DNA from: Tetracentron sinense
Lineage: Eukaryota; Streptophyta; Magnoliopsida; Trochodendrales; Trochodendraceae
DNA: 64,000 bases
Assembly: GCA_015143295.1 (NCBI GenBank)
Contig: CM026557.1
Span: forward strand, 37,085,965 to 37,149,964
Direction: 5' to 3'
Position 1 is the first letter of the stretch. Every line of letters starts with the position of its first letter. The translations under genes were made by a program, and so were the position numbers. The notes below the pieces were generated by a model. It ran no database searches and had not been told where the DNA came from. It saw only the letters and a list, made by a program, of their open reading frames with translations. Positions 1-11,769 of this stretch are shown in pieces.

Positions 1-1045
1 AGTTTCGTGGGGATAGCGAAGAACAAGGATTGAGCTTCGAGTATTTCTTCGAGAAATCTCTACAAAGAGTTTTGACGGTTCAAGTGGATTTAGCTTCACC
101 GGTGAACATCATTCACCGAGCTAATATGACTAAAACTCAGAGATAATTTTAGTTGCTTTCTATGGTGTAAAGATCATCAGGATCCAGTTCCCGCATAATT
201 TTTTATCCGGATCCCCCTACAAGAAATAGAGTAGGGAAGGAGGAGAGTTGGACTATATTTTCTTTGCACCTTGGGTTCATACACCACATTTGGTGTTGGT
301 GGCTCGGGTCGATTCAATTGGATCTTCCCTCACTTAGAGTGGGAGGTACGTACTTTAATCTTTACCCACGGATATTTTACTTGTTACCGGGGATTGTTTG
401 ATGTCTTTAAATTAGAGTGTTTGATTGGAGCACCATTTTTAGTAAGGGCACTTCAAAATCCACGACAAGATAAGAACCGGATTTAATCACCGGATTCTTG
501 CCCATAGGTTTAAGCACAACCCACTTTATCACCCAACCAATCAATCTTAAATAAAATTAACTAGACATTGGCCCTAGGAACTTCGAGCTCATTAGGATGA
601 AGACCTACTAAAAGTTGGACCAATTGCATTTTTTGACCAAACTCGGTGACAAGGAAAGCCCTATCCCTTAAAAGGGTGACAGTCTCAGTTCTAGGAGAGC
701 TGGTTTTTAAGTGAGACTCTTACCTAGTGCATTGTGAACCCACCACTCAACCTGGAGGCTTACCTAGTCGACTTGGTTTGATAAGATCGAGTTGGAGGCT
801 TAGGTGCACTCTTCAATCCAACTAGGAGCCGTATAGTTAATTAGGAAAAATTTAGGTTGTTGGCGTGTTTCAATTAGACCATGCTTGCTTGTGTGCACAT
901 CATCAGGATTAGATTAGATTGAGATATTTCTTAAAAGTTGATACCCTGGTTTATGTGCAACTGGGTACGCGTGAGTGGTCGTTTAATCAAAGTAGAACTC
1001 ATAGATATCTCCATCACATAATAAGGATTTCCCCATTTTTTTGAA
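1..1045 (+). other. 5' leader or LTR remnant of the Ty3 element
   Basis: No gene is visible. The stretch leads directly into the gag start at 1046 and is probably the 5' LTR tail and untranslated leader of the Ty3 element. A GTTGGCG string near 858 could be the remains of a Ty3 primer-binding site, but the rest of such a site is lost. It shows no obvious match to the 3' LTR at 5559-6801, so an LTR pair cannot be confirmed. Confidence 0.35.
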
Positions 1046-2130
1046 ATGGCAAACACTCCAAAAAGGACCCTGAATGAGCTTTTTGCTCCTGCCTCTGCTA
1101 CACCACCAACATGCATACTCTTGTTGGAAGTGGCAGCAAATCAATTTGAAATTAGGTCTACAACTATCAACATGTTACCCAAATTCCATGGTTTTGAGAG
1201 TGAACAACCTTATATTCACTTAAACAAATTCCTGACAATTTGTTAGACATTTAGGAACCAAAACTTGGACAGCGAGAGTGTCAAGTTGAGATTATTCCCT
1301 CTATCCCTAGAAGATCATCTCGCTGCATGTTTGAATTCCCCTACGCAAAATTCTACCACAACATTGGATGAGATGTCTAAAAAGGTCATGGCCAAATTCT
1401 ACCCAATCGCCAAAATTGAGAAAATTAAGGATGTGATTAAAAATTTTAGGGGTAAAGCAGAGGTGGAATTTCCTCAAACATGGGAAAGATTCTATGATCT
1501 TCTTGTCAAATATCCGCACCACGAGATTGATAAAGCCCAATTAGTCCACTGTTTGTACAAAGGACTAACTACTGTTCAGTGTACCTTGATAGAGTCTATG
1601 CACCAAGGCAAATTCATAAGACAGACTCCAACCCAAGCGTATGATTTCCGTGTAGACTTAGCGGAGATTCCCAAAACTGAAGCTAATCCAAAGACAGACC
1701 CTGATCTAAAGAAGGTCAAGTCTAATCTGGTCAATGGGGCAAACAATTTGACCAAAAAGTTTGATGCCTTCACAATCTCAGCAAACAAGAACCCCCAATA
1801 TGACCACGACTCTTTGAGGAGTTTGACTTATCCAATTGCCATGTGCCTACCATGTGACAGTTCTGAACACATGGTGGAAAATTGCCCAAGCTTGCCAGCT
1901 ATCAAGGCAGAGCAAGCCAATACCATAAATGAGTATAGAACCTTTAGTAAGCCCATACCAAATTCATTCAATCAGACATATCACCCTGACAATAGGTTCC
2001 ATCCAAATTTCTCATACAGACAGAATGAACCTATCCAATCTTAGGGTGGTCCACCCGGTTTCCAATGGAATTACCAAAAGCAAGTTATTCTCCAGTATCC
2101 TCAAAACAATCATGCCATAGTGTTCCAACC
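1046..2130 (+). pseudogene. Ty3/gypsy gag, broken
   Basis: This is the capsid gene of an LTR retrotransposon, whose product would package element RNA in cytoplasmic particles. The reading frame from ATG 1046 continues past an in-frame TAG at 1244 to a TAG at 2042, and similar sequence goes on to about 2130. It contains the retrotransposon gag domain (about 1150-1700; segments such as KLRLFPLSLEDH and QTWERFYDLLVKYPHH) and a zinc knuckle of the form C-x2-C-x4-H-x4-C at 1844-1885. The tail (HPNFSYRQNEPIQ) is typical of Athila-like plant Ty3 elements. Stops and later frame changes show it is dead. The gag-protease linker at 2131-2826 carries several stops. Confidence 0.85.
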
Positions 2131-2826
2131 AACTTACTAAGCACCTCAACAATCTAAGAACTGTACAAGTCTAGTGTCAGATCCCATGACTAACTACTCT
2201 CCTCCAGTACCTTAGTAGACATCCAACTTTAAAAATATGATGATTGACATGATGAAGTACAACAACAATTCATGCAACAACAGTTTTAGACAAATTCAAC
2301 CCAGGAAAGGACAAATCAAACAACTGCTCAGGCCATTGCAAAGATAGAAGTCCAAATCAGTCAATTGGCCCAGTTAGTAGGAGGTAGATAGAAGGCATAG
2401 TTTCCCAGTCAAACAGTTCATAACCCTAGGACCAAGCCTATTCTTCCCATTCCTCCTAGAGGTCAGTATGAGATAGGAAACAACTCAGTACCAACCCATG
2501 ATGAGGTTCAGACCATCCATAGCCTAAGGTCTAGTAAGCAGGTAGATAATAAAGTTAGAATGCCTGAACAACCTGAAGAGAAAGAAGGTCTAAAAGAGAA
2601 GGAGACTATCCCAATGTCCATAGAGAAAGGCAAAGAAAAAAAGAACCAAGATCAAGATCAATCCATCAACTCGTACATCCCAAAAGCCCCTTATCCGTAG
2701 CGTCTGTGGGATAATAGAAATAATTCACACTTTGAAGGAATCCTATAAGTATTTAAGAATGTTCAGATCAATATTCCTCTTCTAGCCATCAAATAGATTC
2801 CTTCATATTCTAATTTCTTAAAAGAC

Positions 2827-3260
2827 ATGACCACTGTCAAAAGGAAGACATCAATTCCTAAAGAAGTTGTTCTTACAACTCAATCTTCAGGGCTTATCCA
2901 GCACACATTAGTGCCCAAATACAAGGACCCTGGATGCCCAACAATCTCCATCAGGATTGGAGACACTGTAATTGATAAGTGTCTTTTAGACTTAGGGGCT
3001 AGTGTGAACCTTCTATCCTACTCTATATAAAAACAACTAGGTTTGGGGGAGCTCAAACCTATCGACATCACCTTGAGTCTTGCAGATTGGTCAGTAAAGG
3101 TTCCAAACGTAATAGTTGAGGATGTGATCATCAAAGTCAATGAGTTCTATTTTCTCACAGATTTCATAGTCTTGGACACCGAACCTATCGTCACATTCTT
3201 GTGATACTTGGTCACCCATTCCTCACTACATCCGATGCAGTCATCAAATGTAGGAATAGA
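2827..3260 (+). pseudogene. Ty3/gypsy aspartic protease, broken
   Basis: This is the retrotransposon protease that would cut the Gag-Pol polyprotein. The active-site motif DLGASVNLL is at about 2989-3015 and is followed by KQLGLGELKP and the flap-side segment typical of plant Ty3 elements. An in-frame TAA follows YSI at 3028. A frameshift near 3200 moves the frame before ILGHPFLTTSDAV. The order gag, protease, then reverse transcriptase fits Ty3. Confidence 0.8.
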
Positions 3261-4254
3261 GTAATGGCTTTGGACTTCGAAAATATAAAGCTCACATTGA
3301 ACATATTCAATATTGGCTTCCAGACTAACGAAATGGATGATGAGGAAGAGGACAACATGATAGATGTTCTTGTAGGCAAAATCATTCAACAATCTTGTTA
3401 TCAGGATCCTTTAGAGCAATGTCTGGTCCAGTTCAACCATGATATTGACATTGACTACTCCATACTCGAAGTCAATGCCATATTAGACTCAACTCCGCAA
3501 ATGAATATTAGCCGGTAGAGAGAAAATGTAGAACAATTGCCAGTGACCACCTCAATGCTTGTGCCCTCTATCATCGAACCTACCAAGTTAGAACTCATGT
3601 CATTGCTTGAAGCTCTGAAATATGCCTTCCTAGGTAGTGCAGAAACTCTCCCTGTTATCATTGCATCCGATTTAGAGAAATATCAAGAACAGAAGGTCCT
3701 TGAAGTTCTTCGTTCCCGTCTAAAGGCTATTGGATGGTCAATTGCAGACAAAATAGGGATTAGCCCATCCGTGGTCAGGTACCAAATGCACTTAAAGGAA
3801 GATGCTAAACCATCTAGAGAACCACATAGATGGCTGAATCATGTCCTCAAGGAAATAGTAAGAGAAGTGCTTAAACTCTTAGATGCGGGGTATTATATAC
3901 CCTGTATCTGACAGTAAATGAGTAAATCCAATCCAAGTCGTGCAAAAAAATGGAGTTACTGTTGTGGCCAACAAAGATAATGAACTAGTCTCAACTCACC
4001 TCCAAACTGGCTGGTGAGTTTGCATTGACTATCGGAGGTTAAATGTAATGATTAGGAATGACCATTTTTCCTTACCATTTATTGATCAAATGTTAGAGCA
4101 TCTAGCGGATCACGCTTACTATTACTTCCTCGATGGTTATACTGGATATAACCAAATTCCAATAGCTCCTGAGGACCAAGAGAAAACAACCTTCACCTGT
4201 CCCTTTGACACATTTGCCTATGGGCATATGGCTGAAGATAGTGCATTGGTCTAG
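3261..4254 (+). pseudogene. Ty3/gypsy reverse transcriptase, truncated
   Basis: This is the protease-RT linker and the N-terminal part of a Ty3 reverse transcriptase. Recognisable pieces are KYAFLGSAETLPVIIASDL, AIGWSIADKIGISPSV, AKPSREPHRWLN, and after frame changes CIDYRRLN and FLDGYTGYNQIPIAPEDQ, up to TFTCPFDTFAYG at about 4227. The homology then stops abruptly. The catalytic YVDD motif, RNase H and integrase are absent, and the next bases resemble the end of a pol gene, so an internal deletion of more than 2 kb is inferred. Stops occur at 3516, 3909 and 4015-4020. Confidence 0.85.
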
Positions 4255-5558
4255 CTGAAGATGTTAAAGTTAGCGCTACTGGGAGGCAACCCTGTTTTGT
4301 AGATTATTATATGATTTTGCAGGATGGTCACATTCGTATTGTCAGTTCGCATACACCTCTCTGGTAAGGAATTCCAATTTTCATTGTTCATTTATTCTTT
4401 GTATAACATTGAGGACAATGTTAGATTTAGGTTTGGGGTGTAGGCTTACTTTTTCTAGACAAAAAAAAAATTGCTTGTAATTTTCAAGATCATAGTTCAT
4501 ACTTGAAGGCACTTGGTGAAAATTCATAATTCAGTCACAACTGCTAAGTGTTAAGATCATTAGTCCTTTTTAGTATCTCTTTTTAAGCGGATCTTAAAAT
4601 CATTGCACCTTGAAAATTTCACTACACCGCTGACTAGTTATCTAGATTTTAAGTCAAATAGAGTAGGTGTTGACCCTTCTGGATGCCTAGAATGTTAGGA
4701 AAGACCGAACCTGATGAACTATAACTTCCTTGTTCATTTGGTTGGCTGGGAAAGAAAAAAAACAGAACTGAGTTATATATACGTTTTGGAAAGCAACCAA
4801 TGAATTAAATTAGGCACACCAGAAAGGGCTACACATTCCCAGATTTGTGTTTACAAAATAAATAAATAACAAGAAAGGGTGTTGAAAAGAAAAGACAAAA
4901 CTCAAGGTGTCAACTGTAGAATTTGAGCAACGAAAGCAAACGGGTTGTGCTGACGTGTCCTCAAGTATGCTCCCCGGTCATGTACTGTTACGCTCTTGCT
5001 CTAACCTAGCTCTTGGAAATAGTGTGAAAGTCGCCACTGTGAAAATGCAAGTAAGCTGGAATATCACAGATAAATCCCCTCAGAGGTATTAAGGTGAGCA
5101 TCCACAATTCTCGTTAACTCAGATAGGATACTTAGTTTGGAGTTAGGTTCTATGTCAATCTCATCATTCATGAAAGTCAGGAGTTAAACCCTGCTTTAGG
5201 AGATCGAACCTCGAAGTCATTAGTCAGACAATCACTTGCATTCAAGGTTTAATACGTTTTAGAATTTTTCTAAGGGAGAGTTAGTGATTTGGACTCTGTT
5301 CATATTTTTAGGACAATTGACTGAAAAATCCCAAATAAACCAGTGTCTGGAAAATGTTAAAATAAGATATTGATAAATATATAGCAAACTTTTGAATTTT
5401 GTAGGTAAATCTATGCAAACCCTCACGAGACAACACTCGTCCACTAGAGGTAACCTAGGGGTTCAACGGCTTGTGGCACATCCTAAGTGCAACCACGATA
5501 CCTGCAAAAGTGAGTTAGTTTTGCTTGAGGACTAGCAAAAAATAGGTTTGAGGGTATT
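4255..5558 (+). other. Ty3 3' non-coding region with two polypurine-like tracts
   Basis: No gene is present. A first signal at about 4408-4440 (ACATTGAGGACAATGTT then GTTTGGGG) and a second at 5523-5558 (GCTTGAGGACTAGCAAAA then GGTTTGAGGG) both resemble the sequence that precedes the 3' LTR in Athila/Tat-type elements. The second lies directly before the LTR start TGATGTG at 5559 and is the likely polypurine tract. The 1.1 kb between them is unassigned spacer. Confidence 0.5.
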
Positions 5559-6801
5559 TGATGTGCATGTAATAATGATATTTACTACCCTTTTATTTGC
5601 ATGTGTTAATTCCTTATCTTGTCTTAATTTTCTAATAATAGTTTTTCTCTTGTTATGTAGAAATTTGGAGTGTTGCATAGGAATGAGGCTAAATCAAGGG
5701 ATTAGAGAAGAAAGACCCAAGCCTAAGCCCAGGTTCAAGTTCTACAAGTAATAGGCTCAAAGCCCACAAGTCAAATTATCAAAACCCAATCAAAGAATCT
5801 TAAAGCCCAAGTCTAAGCAAAGATCTACAAATATGGAAAGTATTTTGAAAGATTTGAAAGAGATGTGAATCGATGCAAAGAAGGTGGGGATTTTGACTAA
5901 ATTCTAAAAAAGGCGAATTACTCTTTTTTGAAAAATGGAATGTTCCACTTTTAGAAAAGAGAATCTTTTTTCTAGAAAATGAGAAAGATAGTAAAAATCA
6001 ATATAACCCCTCCCTCCAAGAACTTGTGGGAGCTCATTCTCATTCTCTACACTTCATTCTCTTCTCTCTCTCTCTCCTCTTTTGCTTTCCCTCTTTCTTG
6101 CTTTTTTGAGGGTTTTGTCTTCAGTGTCTTTTCTCTCTCTCTTTTTCTCTCCCTCTCTCTAGCCTAAATCTTATTTTCTTTTCTCTCTACCATTTTCTTT
6201 CTTTTCTTTGATTGTTCTATTTTGTAATTGCGGAAGAGGGAGTGGTGGAAGAAGTCGATTAAAAATCAATGAAGAGTGTGGTGATTTATTTCATCGATCT
6301 TGTCTTTAATACTACAATCTCGTGATAAGGGGAAAATGAGGAAACCAAGAACCCAGTAAGATTTATCCTTATTTTAGTTTTTAAATACTCAAAAATTATA
6401 TTATTACGAAAATATTAAATCTGGATTTTAATTAAAGTTTCCATAAGATCTATCTTCCAATCCAAAGCATTTGCTTGCTTATTGGATCGTGTTTCATTGG
6501 AGAATTTAGAAATTAATTTTAGGATTAATCTTATTACATTTTTGGTAAAATCTGGATCTCCTATTCTCTTTCAACTTTAACAAAAAGTTTATGTTCTTAT
6601 TTTATTTGTTCCATTAGTTTTATTTTATTTTTAATTATTATCTTAGCATACCAAATTTTAAATCGGTTTTTATTATATCCATGAAAAAAATTCTAAATTA
6701 ATCATAGTACCTATTTAACAAGTCTCTGTGGATCGACCTCATTTTGCCGCTATCTTACAATAGAAAGTGTGCGTTCGGATTAATTATATTTGAGCACACC
6801 A
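5559..6801 (+). mobile_element. 3' LTR of the Ty3 element
   Basis: The LTR starts TGATGTGCATG after the polypurine-like tract and ends TTGAGCACACCA where copia sequence begins, giving about 1.24 kb. A CT-rich leader (6060-6190) and a TCTCTGTGGATCGACCTC stretch near the 3' end are usual in this type of LTR. The right edge cuts the copia RT in mid-reading-frame (after QIDGI), so the Ty3 element probably inserted into the older copia, or the two were joined by deletion. The matching left edge is outside the window, so no target duplication can be tested. Confidence 0.6.
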
Positions 6802-7133
6802 ATGCCATCAATTTGAGTGTATCCCTGAGCAACTAATCTGGCCTTATTTATGATAATAGTACCATTTTCATCAGATTTGTTCTTGAAAATCCACTTGATA
6901 CCTATTACATTAGTATTTTTAGGCCTAGGTACTAGAAACCATACATCATTCCTTATAAACTGAATCAACTCTTCCTGCATAACATTTATCCAATTTTCAT
7001 CCGTAAAAGCTTCAGTCACATTTTTTGGTTCAAAAGTAGAAGTGTAGCAAAAGTAGCTAACCTCATTTCAATTTGATTCCGAGTTCTCACTCTACTTTCA
7101 AGATTTCCTATAATTTATGTGGAGGAGTGAGGA
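6802..7133 (-). pseudogene. Copia reverse transcriptase, N-terminal fragment
   Basis: Minus-strand copia RT start: EAFTDENWINVMQEEL, then WFLVPRPKNTNVIGIKWIFK and ARLVAQGYTQIDGI, where it is cut by the Ty3 LTR at about 6802. It continues upstream, with frame damage, to the integrase part across the hAT MITE at 7142-7651. RT motifs A to E would lie outside the window or have been deleted. Confidence 0.85.
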
Positions 7134-7141
7134 TTCATAAC

Positions 7142-7651
7142 TAGGGCTGCACAAAGCCCAATCGGCCCGTTGGTGTGGCTCGGCCCGGTTCGGCCCGAAT
7201 TTTAGGCTTGAACGGGCCAAGCCAAGCCTAAAAAAAATCCCGAAAACTCAATCAAGCCGAGCTCAGGCCAACCCCTGTGCGATTTAGCCCAACTCGAAGC
7301 ACGGCTCGATTGAGGCTCGATTCAGCCAGAACTTGGCTCGGCTCGAATTTTATTAAAAAAAATTTTAAAAATAAAAATATTATTTATATTTATAAATAAT
7401 ATAAAATATTATTTAAAATTTTTAAAAAAAAAGTATTCAAGCCGAGCTCGAGCCAAGCCAAGCCCGGCTTGAGCTTGAATCAATTTGAGCCAAGCCAAGC
7501 TTCAAGCTAGGCTTTTTAATTTGGGCGAAGCTTCGGGCCACGCTTTTAAGCTTCATTTCGGGCCGAGCTGGGCTTCAGGCCTAGATCAAATCCTTTTAAG
7601 CCGAACCGGGCTTGGCCAAGCCCGGAAAAGCCCTGCCCGAATATAGCCCTA
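7142..7651. mobile_element. Non-autonomous hAT element (MITE), 510 bp
   Basis: The ends are TAGGGCT and AGCCCTA, flanked by a perfect 8-bp duplication TTCATAAC at 7134-7141 and 7652-7659. An 8-bp duplication with a (C/T)AGGG end is the hAT signature. The interior is built of GC-rich inverted pieces (AAGCCCGGCTT, GGCCCG, GAGCTCGG types) around an AT-rich core, and has no ORF of its own. It interrupts the copia polyprotein between integrase and RT. Confidence 0.92.
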
Positions 7652-7659
7652 TTCATAAC

Positions 7660-8717
7660 CATAGGATGTGTAGGTTTCTTAGGAGATGATTGCTTTTCAA
7701 TTTGAGGAGTTAGGACATTCTCAACCTCTTTAGCATTGTCATCCTCCAGTTGCATAGTCTCAATACTGGAGTCATCCACAACCACATTGATGGACTCCAT
7801 AACTGAGGTTCTTAAGTTGCACACTCGATAAGCCCTACAGTTAGTAGAATACTCAAGAAAGATCCCTTCGTCACTTTAGGATTCAAATTTTCCCAATTGC
7901 TTTCTATCCCTAAGGACATAGCACTTACTTCTAAATACTCGAAAGTGCTTGACGTTGAGTTTCTTGTCATTCCACAACTCATAAGGGGTTTTCCTAGTTC
8001 CAGGCCTAGTGTAGACTCTGTTTACAATATAACAGGCGGTGCTAACTGCTTCGGCCCAAAAGTGAGCAACTAGGTTGTTGCTGTGAAGCATAACTCTAGC
8101 CATCTCTTGGAGAACCCTATTCTTCCTCTCCATAACTCCATTTTACTGAGGGGTTATGAGAGCTGAGAATTCATGTTTTATGCCCGATTCATCACATAAT
8201 TCATTGTACTTGGAGTTTTTAAATTCCTTTCCATGATCACTTCGAATCTGAGTGATTTAGCAATCTTTTTCATTTTGAACTCTCTTATATATGCTCTTAA
8301 AGTTTTCAAAAGCATCGGACTTCTCCCTTATTAATGCAACCCATGTCATCCTAGAGAAATCATCAACCATCACTAGGATGTATCACTTACCACCTAGACT
8401 TTCAGTTCGTGTATGACCCATAAGATCCATATGAATTAATTCTAGTGGATGTGAAATAGCAATATTTGAAGTCTTCTTGTGTGGGCTTTTAATTTGTTTT
8501 CCAATTTGACATGGTCCACACACAGCAAGAGAAGACTTTTGGGCACACCTCTCACCAGCTCGTGTCTCGAGAGTGTGCTTAGGTCTTTGAAATTCATATG
8601 GCCTAGCCTCCTGTGCCACAAATTAACTTCCTCAACTTTAGACATGTTGTAGACTTTTGAGGTACACTCATTTAGGATTAAGCCATAGCAATTATCAAAA
8701 GTTCTCACTCCTTCCAA
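7660..8717 (-). pseudogene. Copia integrase region, broken
   Basis: This is the Ty1/copia GAG-pre-integrase and integrase core on the minus strand. The zinc-binding region reads LWHRRLGHMNF, then CGPCQIGKQ after a frameshift near 8520. The DDE core is seen as HMDLMGHTRTESLGG, IRSDHGKEFKN and GVMERKNRVLQEMARVML, so the three acidic positions survive. It is followed by TPYELWNDKKLNVKHFRVF, the usual copia C-terminal segment. In-frame stops replace single codons at several places (for example 8394, 8256 and 8143), so it is inactive. Confidence 0.88.
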
Positions 8718-9643
8718 AATACTCTTACCTTTACCATCAACAACAAAACATTTATTCTAAGTAAAGTGCATAGCATAGTTGTCATCACATAACTGGCTTA
8801 TGCTAATTAGATTCTCTTTCAGCCCTTCTACAAATAGGACATTCTTGAGTTTTAGAATACCTAGAGCTTGAATGATACATTTCCCTTTCACATAGGATTT
8901 GCTTCCATCACCAAAGGTAACAATCTCATCTGAGCATTCCTAAAGTTGAGTAAATAGGGACTTGTTACCTATCATATATCGAGAACAACCACTATTGAAG
9001 TACCACATGTCGGAATTTTGGGGTTTCAAGACAATATGAATGATCAAGCAATTTAGGTCATCATTTCTCACATATATGGATTTCAATTTTTAATTGACCC
9101 TTTGGTCTTTATCCATCACCTGTGAGGTTATAGGAGTAACCTTCTTCTTCTTAGAGCTCCTATTTTTCTTTCTCCTTTACAGAGCCCTAGCATTTTTGTT
9201 CATCCAGTTACCTCCTTTATGATGAGCATAAGAAATGTCCTGACCATTTCGAGTATTAGAGATTTGAGTAATCTTTATCACTTCTTCACTCAAACTTCTA
9301 CACTTTTCAGCTAAGACTTGAATCTGTCGTTGAAGATTCCCTTGATTTTGATTTAGGTTCCATGAACAATTATGGGGATTTCTTCTAAAGGCAGTGCAGA
9401 TAGGTCGGTTTGATTTATCTACACATTCCCTCTTGGAACTACCTCAATAGGCCTAGTGCCTGAGGTAGAAGGATAATTCCTTTTAAGTTCCTCATCAATT
9501 GACTTGAACACAGTAGTAGTCATTGTTCCAACAACTATGGGACCAGGAGGTTTGTTTGCATGTCCTATGCCAGTCATATTATTGTTTGAGCCTAGATTCT
9601 TGGTCAACTCATTAAGACATTGAGTGTTGCCAAACATCCTTAG
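8718..9643 (-). pseudogene. Copia protease and gag C-terminal region, broken
   Basis: Minus-strand sequence between gag and integrase. The protease active-site triad, normally D-S-G in copia, reads N-S-G here (MWYFNSGCSRYMIGNKSLF; the changed codon is at 8994-8996), and GILKLKNVLFVEGLKENLI follows as in other copias. Upstream, 9419-9637 is open but low in recognisable motifs, and lysine-rich gag tail sequence lies at about 9120-9230. Stops and frameshifts are frequent. Confidence 0.75.
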
Positions 9644-10054
9644 TCACTTCTGAAGGAGGAACACCTTTTTAATTAGGTATGTCTTGTCTGTAAGGGTATT
9701 TTGGTGTTCTATTTTCAGAAAAGCAACCTTATCAACAAGAGAATCATTTTTAGTTTTGAGCTCCAAAATAAGAGTCTTTGACTCTTCAATTTCTTTCATG
9801 GAAGTGTCTCGTTCATTTTCTAACATTTTAACCACTTTCGTCAATGAGACATTTTCCTCCAGAAGGCAATGAATTTTGACCACAAGGTCAGCCTTCATAC
9901 TTTCAAGCTGAATAACTAGAGTTCTCTTCCCTTTAGCTTCTAGCTTATAGGCCTCTTTTTCATGTTGTATTATTTTAAGCTTTTTGTTCAAAGATATTTT
10001 TGCCTTTTTCAGCTTTAGACTCTCAGAATATAGCTTACCATAAGCTAAATCCAT
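9644..10054 (-). pseudogene. Copia gag coiled-coil segment (Sirevirus-like)
   Basis: A 136-residue open stretch, very rich in K, E and L with heptad-like spacing (for example VVKIHCLLEENVSLTKVVKM). Long coiled coils in Gag are a known trait of the Sirevirus branch of plant Ty1/copia. It lies 220 bp from the primer-binding site at 10272, where gag should be, but the N-terminal gag domain is missing or decayed. Confidence 0.7.
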
Positions 10055-10271
10055 ATTTTCATCAGTTTCAAAGTCACTGCGACTCTTTTCACTATCTTCA
10101 CTAGACTCAGTCTCTTCACAGTTTTAACTCTTCTCCTTCTCATCAATTGCGGGAGAAAATTCTATAATCTTATCATACAATGAGAGATGAAATTGCCCTC
10201 TCTTAGAGTAGTCATTGATCAAGGATTTTAAGCAAGATCACACTTAAGGGTTTAACCTTGTAAGTGAACCC

Positions 10272-10283
10272 GCTCTAATACCA
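10272..10283 (-). other. Copia primer-binding site
   Basis: Read on the minus strand the site is TGGTATTAGAGC, one base from the standard copia site complementary to the initiator-methionine tRNA. It is separated by two bases from the LTR end ATTTCA, and it sets the direction of the element as minus. Confidence 0.88.
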
Positions 10284-10285
10284 AT

Positions 10286-11690
10286 TGAAATAAATTATTG
10301 TTCAATGATTCCTTTGACCTAGAGGGAGGGTGAATAGGTCTTCCTAATAATGTCTACCAATTTTAATTTTACACAATACTTAATCAGAGTTATGGTAAAC
10401 AAAGCAATCAGGTGCGGACAAAAATAGAAGACAACACAAGAGTTTTTACATGGAAAACCCTTCCGGGAAAAACCACGGGACCTAGTCCAGCACAAAATCC
10501 ACCAAGAAAATTGTTATCAAGTATAAGACTCGAACCTTACCCAACCGGACGCATCACACTATTCCTTGGTATTGATTCCTCGTCTTGATGTCCATGAACC
10601 ACATGTTGGATCTCTATCACTATAGTTCTGGTTCCTCACTAACCAACGCTTCTCAAAGTTTCCAACCATGATCTTTAACAATCGATCTTCCTCCTTGACG
10701 GCTTTGGCGCATGCCAACCAAACGTTCACATAGAGGAAACATAGGATTTTGAAGGTTGAACAAACCTCTAGAGGGATCTCGATGAAGGTAGAGATCAACC
10801 AATGCAAGTGCAAAGTTTATGAAGTTAAACTTGCATTGCTAGAGTGTGAGAGAGGAAAACAATGGTTGTCCACCAAAAAGGGATTGGAGAACCCTATTTC
10901 TGCGCTAGTTGCTAAAGGTTATAACACGATAGGACAGGATAGAATGTATTAGATCGGCTGCTGCTAGGCGTTCATGATGTACCTGCCAAACCAACCCAGA
11001 AGAAGAAGGCAGATTAGTAGGCAACTGGAACCTGAACTTGAACCGTTCTGCTTGTTCTGAGTTGTCTATCTCCTCCTCAATTCATTTGCCAGGCCTGGTC
11101 CAGATTACTCAGATAGTCTCTATACTCTCTCACCAAAACCTTAGAATGAGATAAGGGATCAATACTTAACTAGTCATTGCCAAAAAGAAGTTTAGAATGG
11201 ATTTTAGAAAGAAACAATACGCAGATCATTTAAACGGCAAGAGGGGCATTCGAACGGCCTGGTGAATGATTTGTGAACTGGTGCGAATGGTGTGCCGGAG
11301 AGGCTACTGTAATTACAATATTAATGCACCATTCGAATAGCTGATAGGCGTTCATAACCGTTCGAATGGCCATGAGGGCATTCGAACAGTCTGTGCTGAT
11401 TTTTCCATTTTACAGCACAAAATCCTTTCAACTAGGCAAGAACTTAACTTGGGTCAATTTCTAATCACATAAGGTATATAATAATATTATCTAGGCAATT
11501 CCAACTATGGTAACCACAAGGTATCTAAGTCAGTTACCGTCCTAAGGGTGTGAGCGAAGCTTTATCCGCAGAATGAACTTCACTTGAGTCTTCGAAGCTT
11601 CATCTTCATCAAACTTGGACAACCAGAGGAACATCGACACCAGACTTACATTGACACCATTTTGACATCTGAATTAAGCCAATATAAAAT
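10286..11690 (-). mobile_element. 5' LTR of the minus-strand copia (Sirevirus-like)
   Basis: The LTR ends ATTTCA next to the primer-binding site, and on the minus strand carries CACCCTCCCTCTAGG close to that end, a hallmark of Sirevirus-type LTRs. The U3 part at 11228-11395 contains five TTCGAA/TTCGAAYGG boxes, some in inverted order. The distal edge is set only by where a plus-strand copia piece begins (about 11690-11770), so it is uncertain by about 50 bp. No ORF. Confidence 0.7.
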
Positions 11691-11769
11691 ATAACTTTAC
11701 AGGTTTTTATTGGGAAATGATATTCTGTATCGGGGAGATTCAAACTCAATGTTATCAAAAAAATAAATT

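Noticed and set aside
271..486. 71-codon open stretch near the window start
   Set aside because: It begins at a TTG, lies in retroelement leader sequence and has no recognisable domain.
1..6801. Possible endogenous pararetrovirus (caulimovirid) because of gag-PR-RT order
   Set aside because: LTR, polypurine tract and Athila-like gag/protease sequence fit a Ty3 retrotransposon; no movement protein or virus-specific domain is present.
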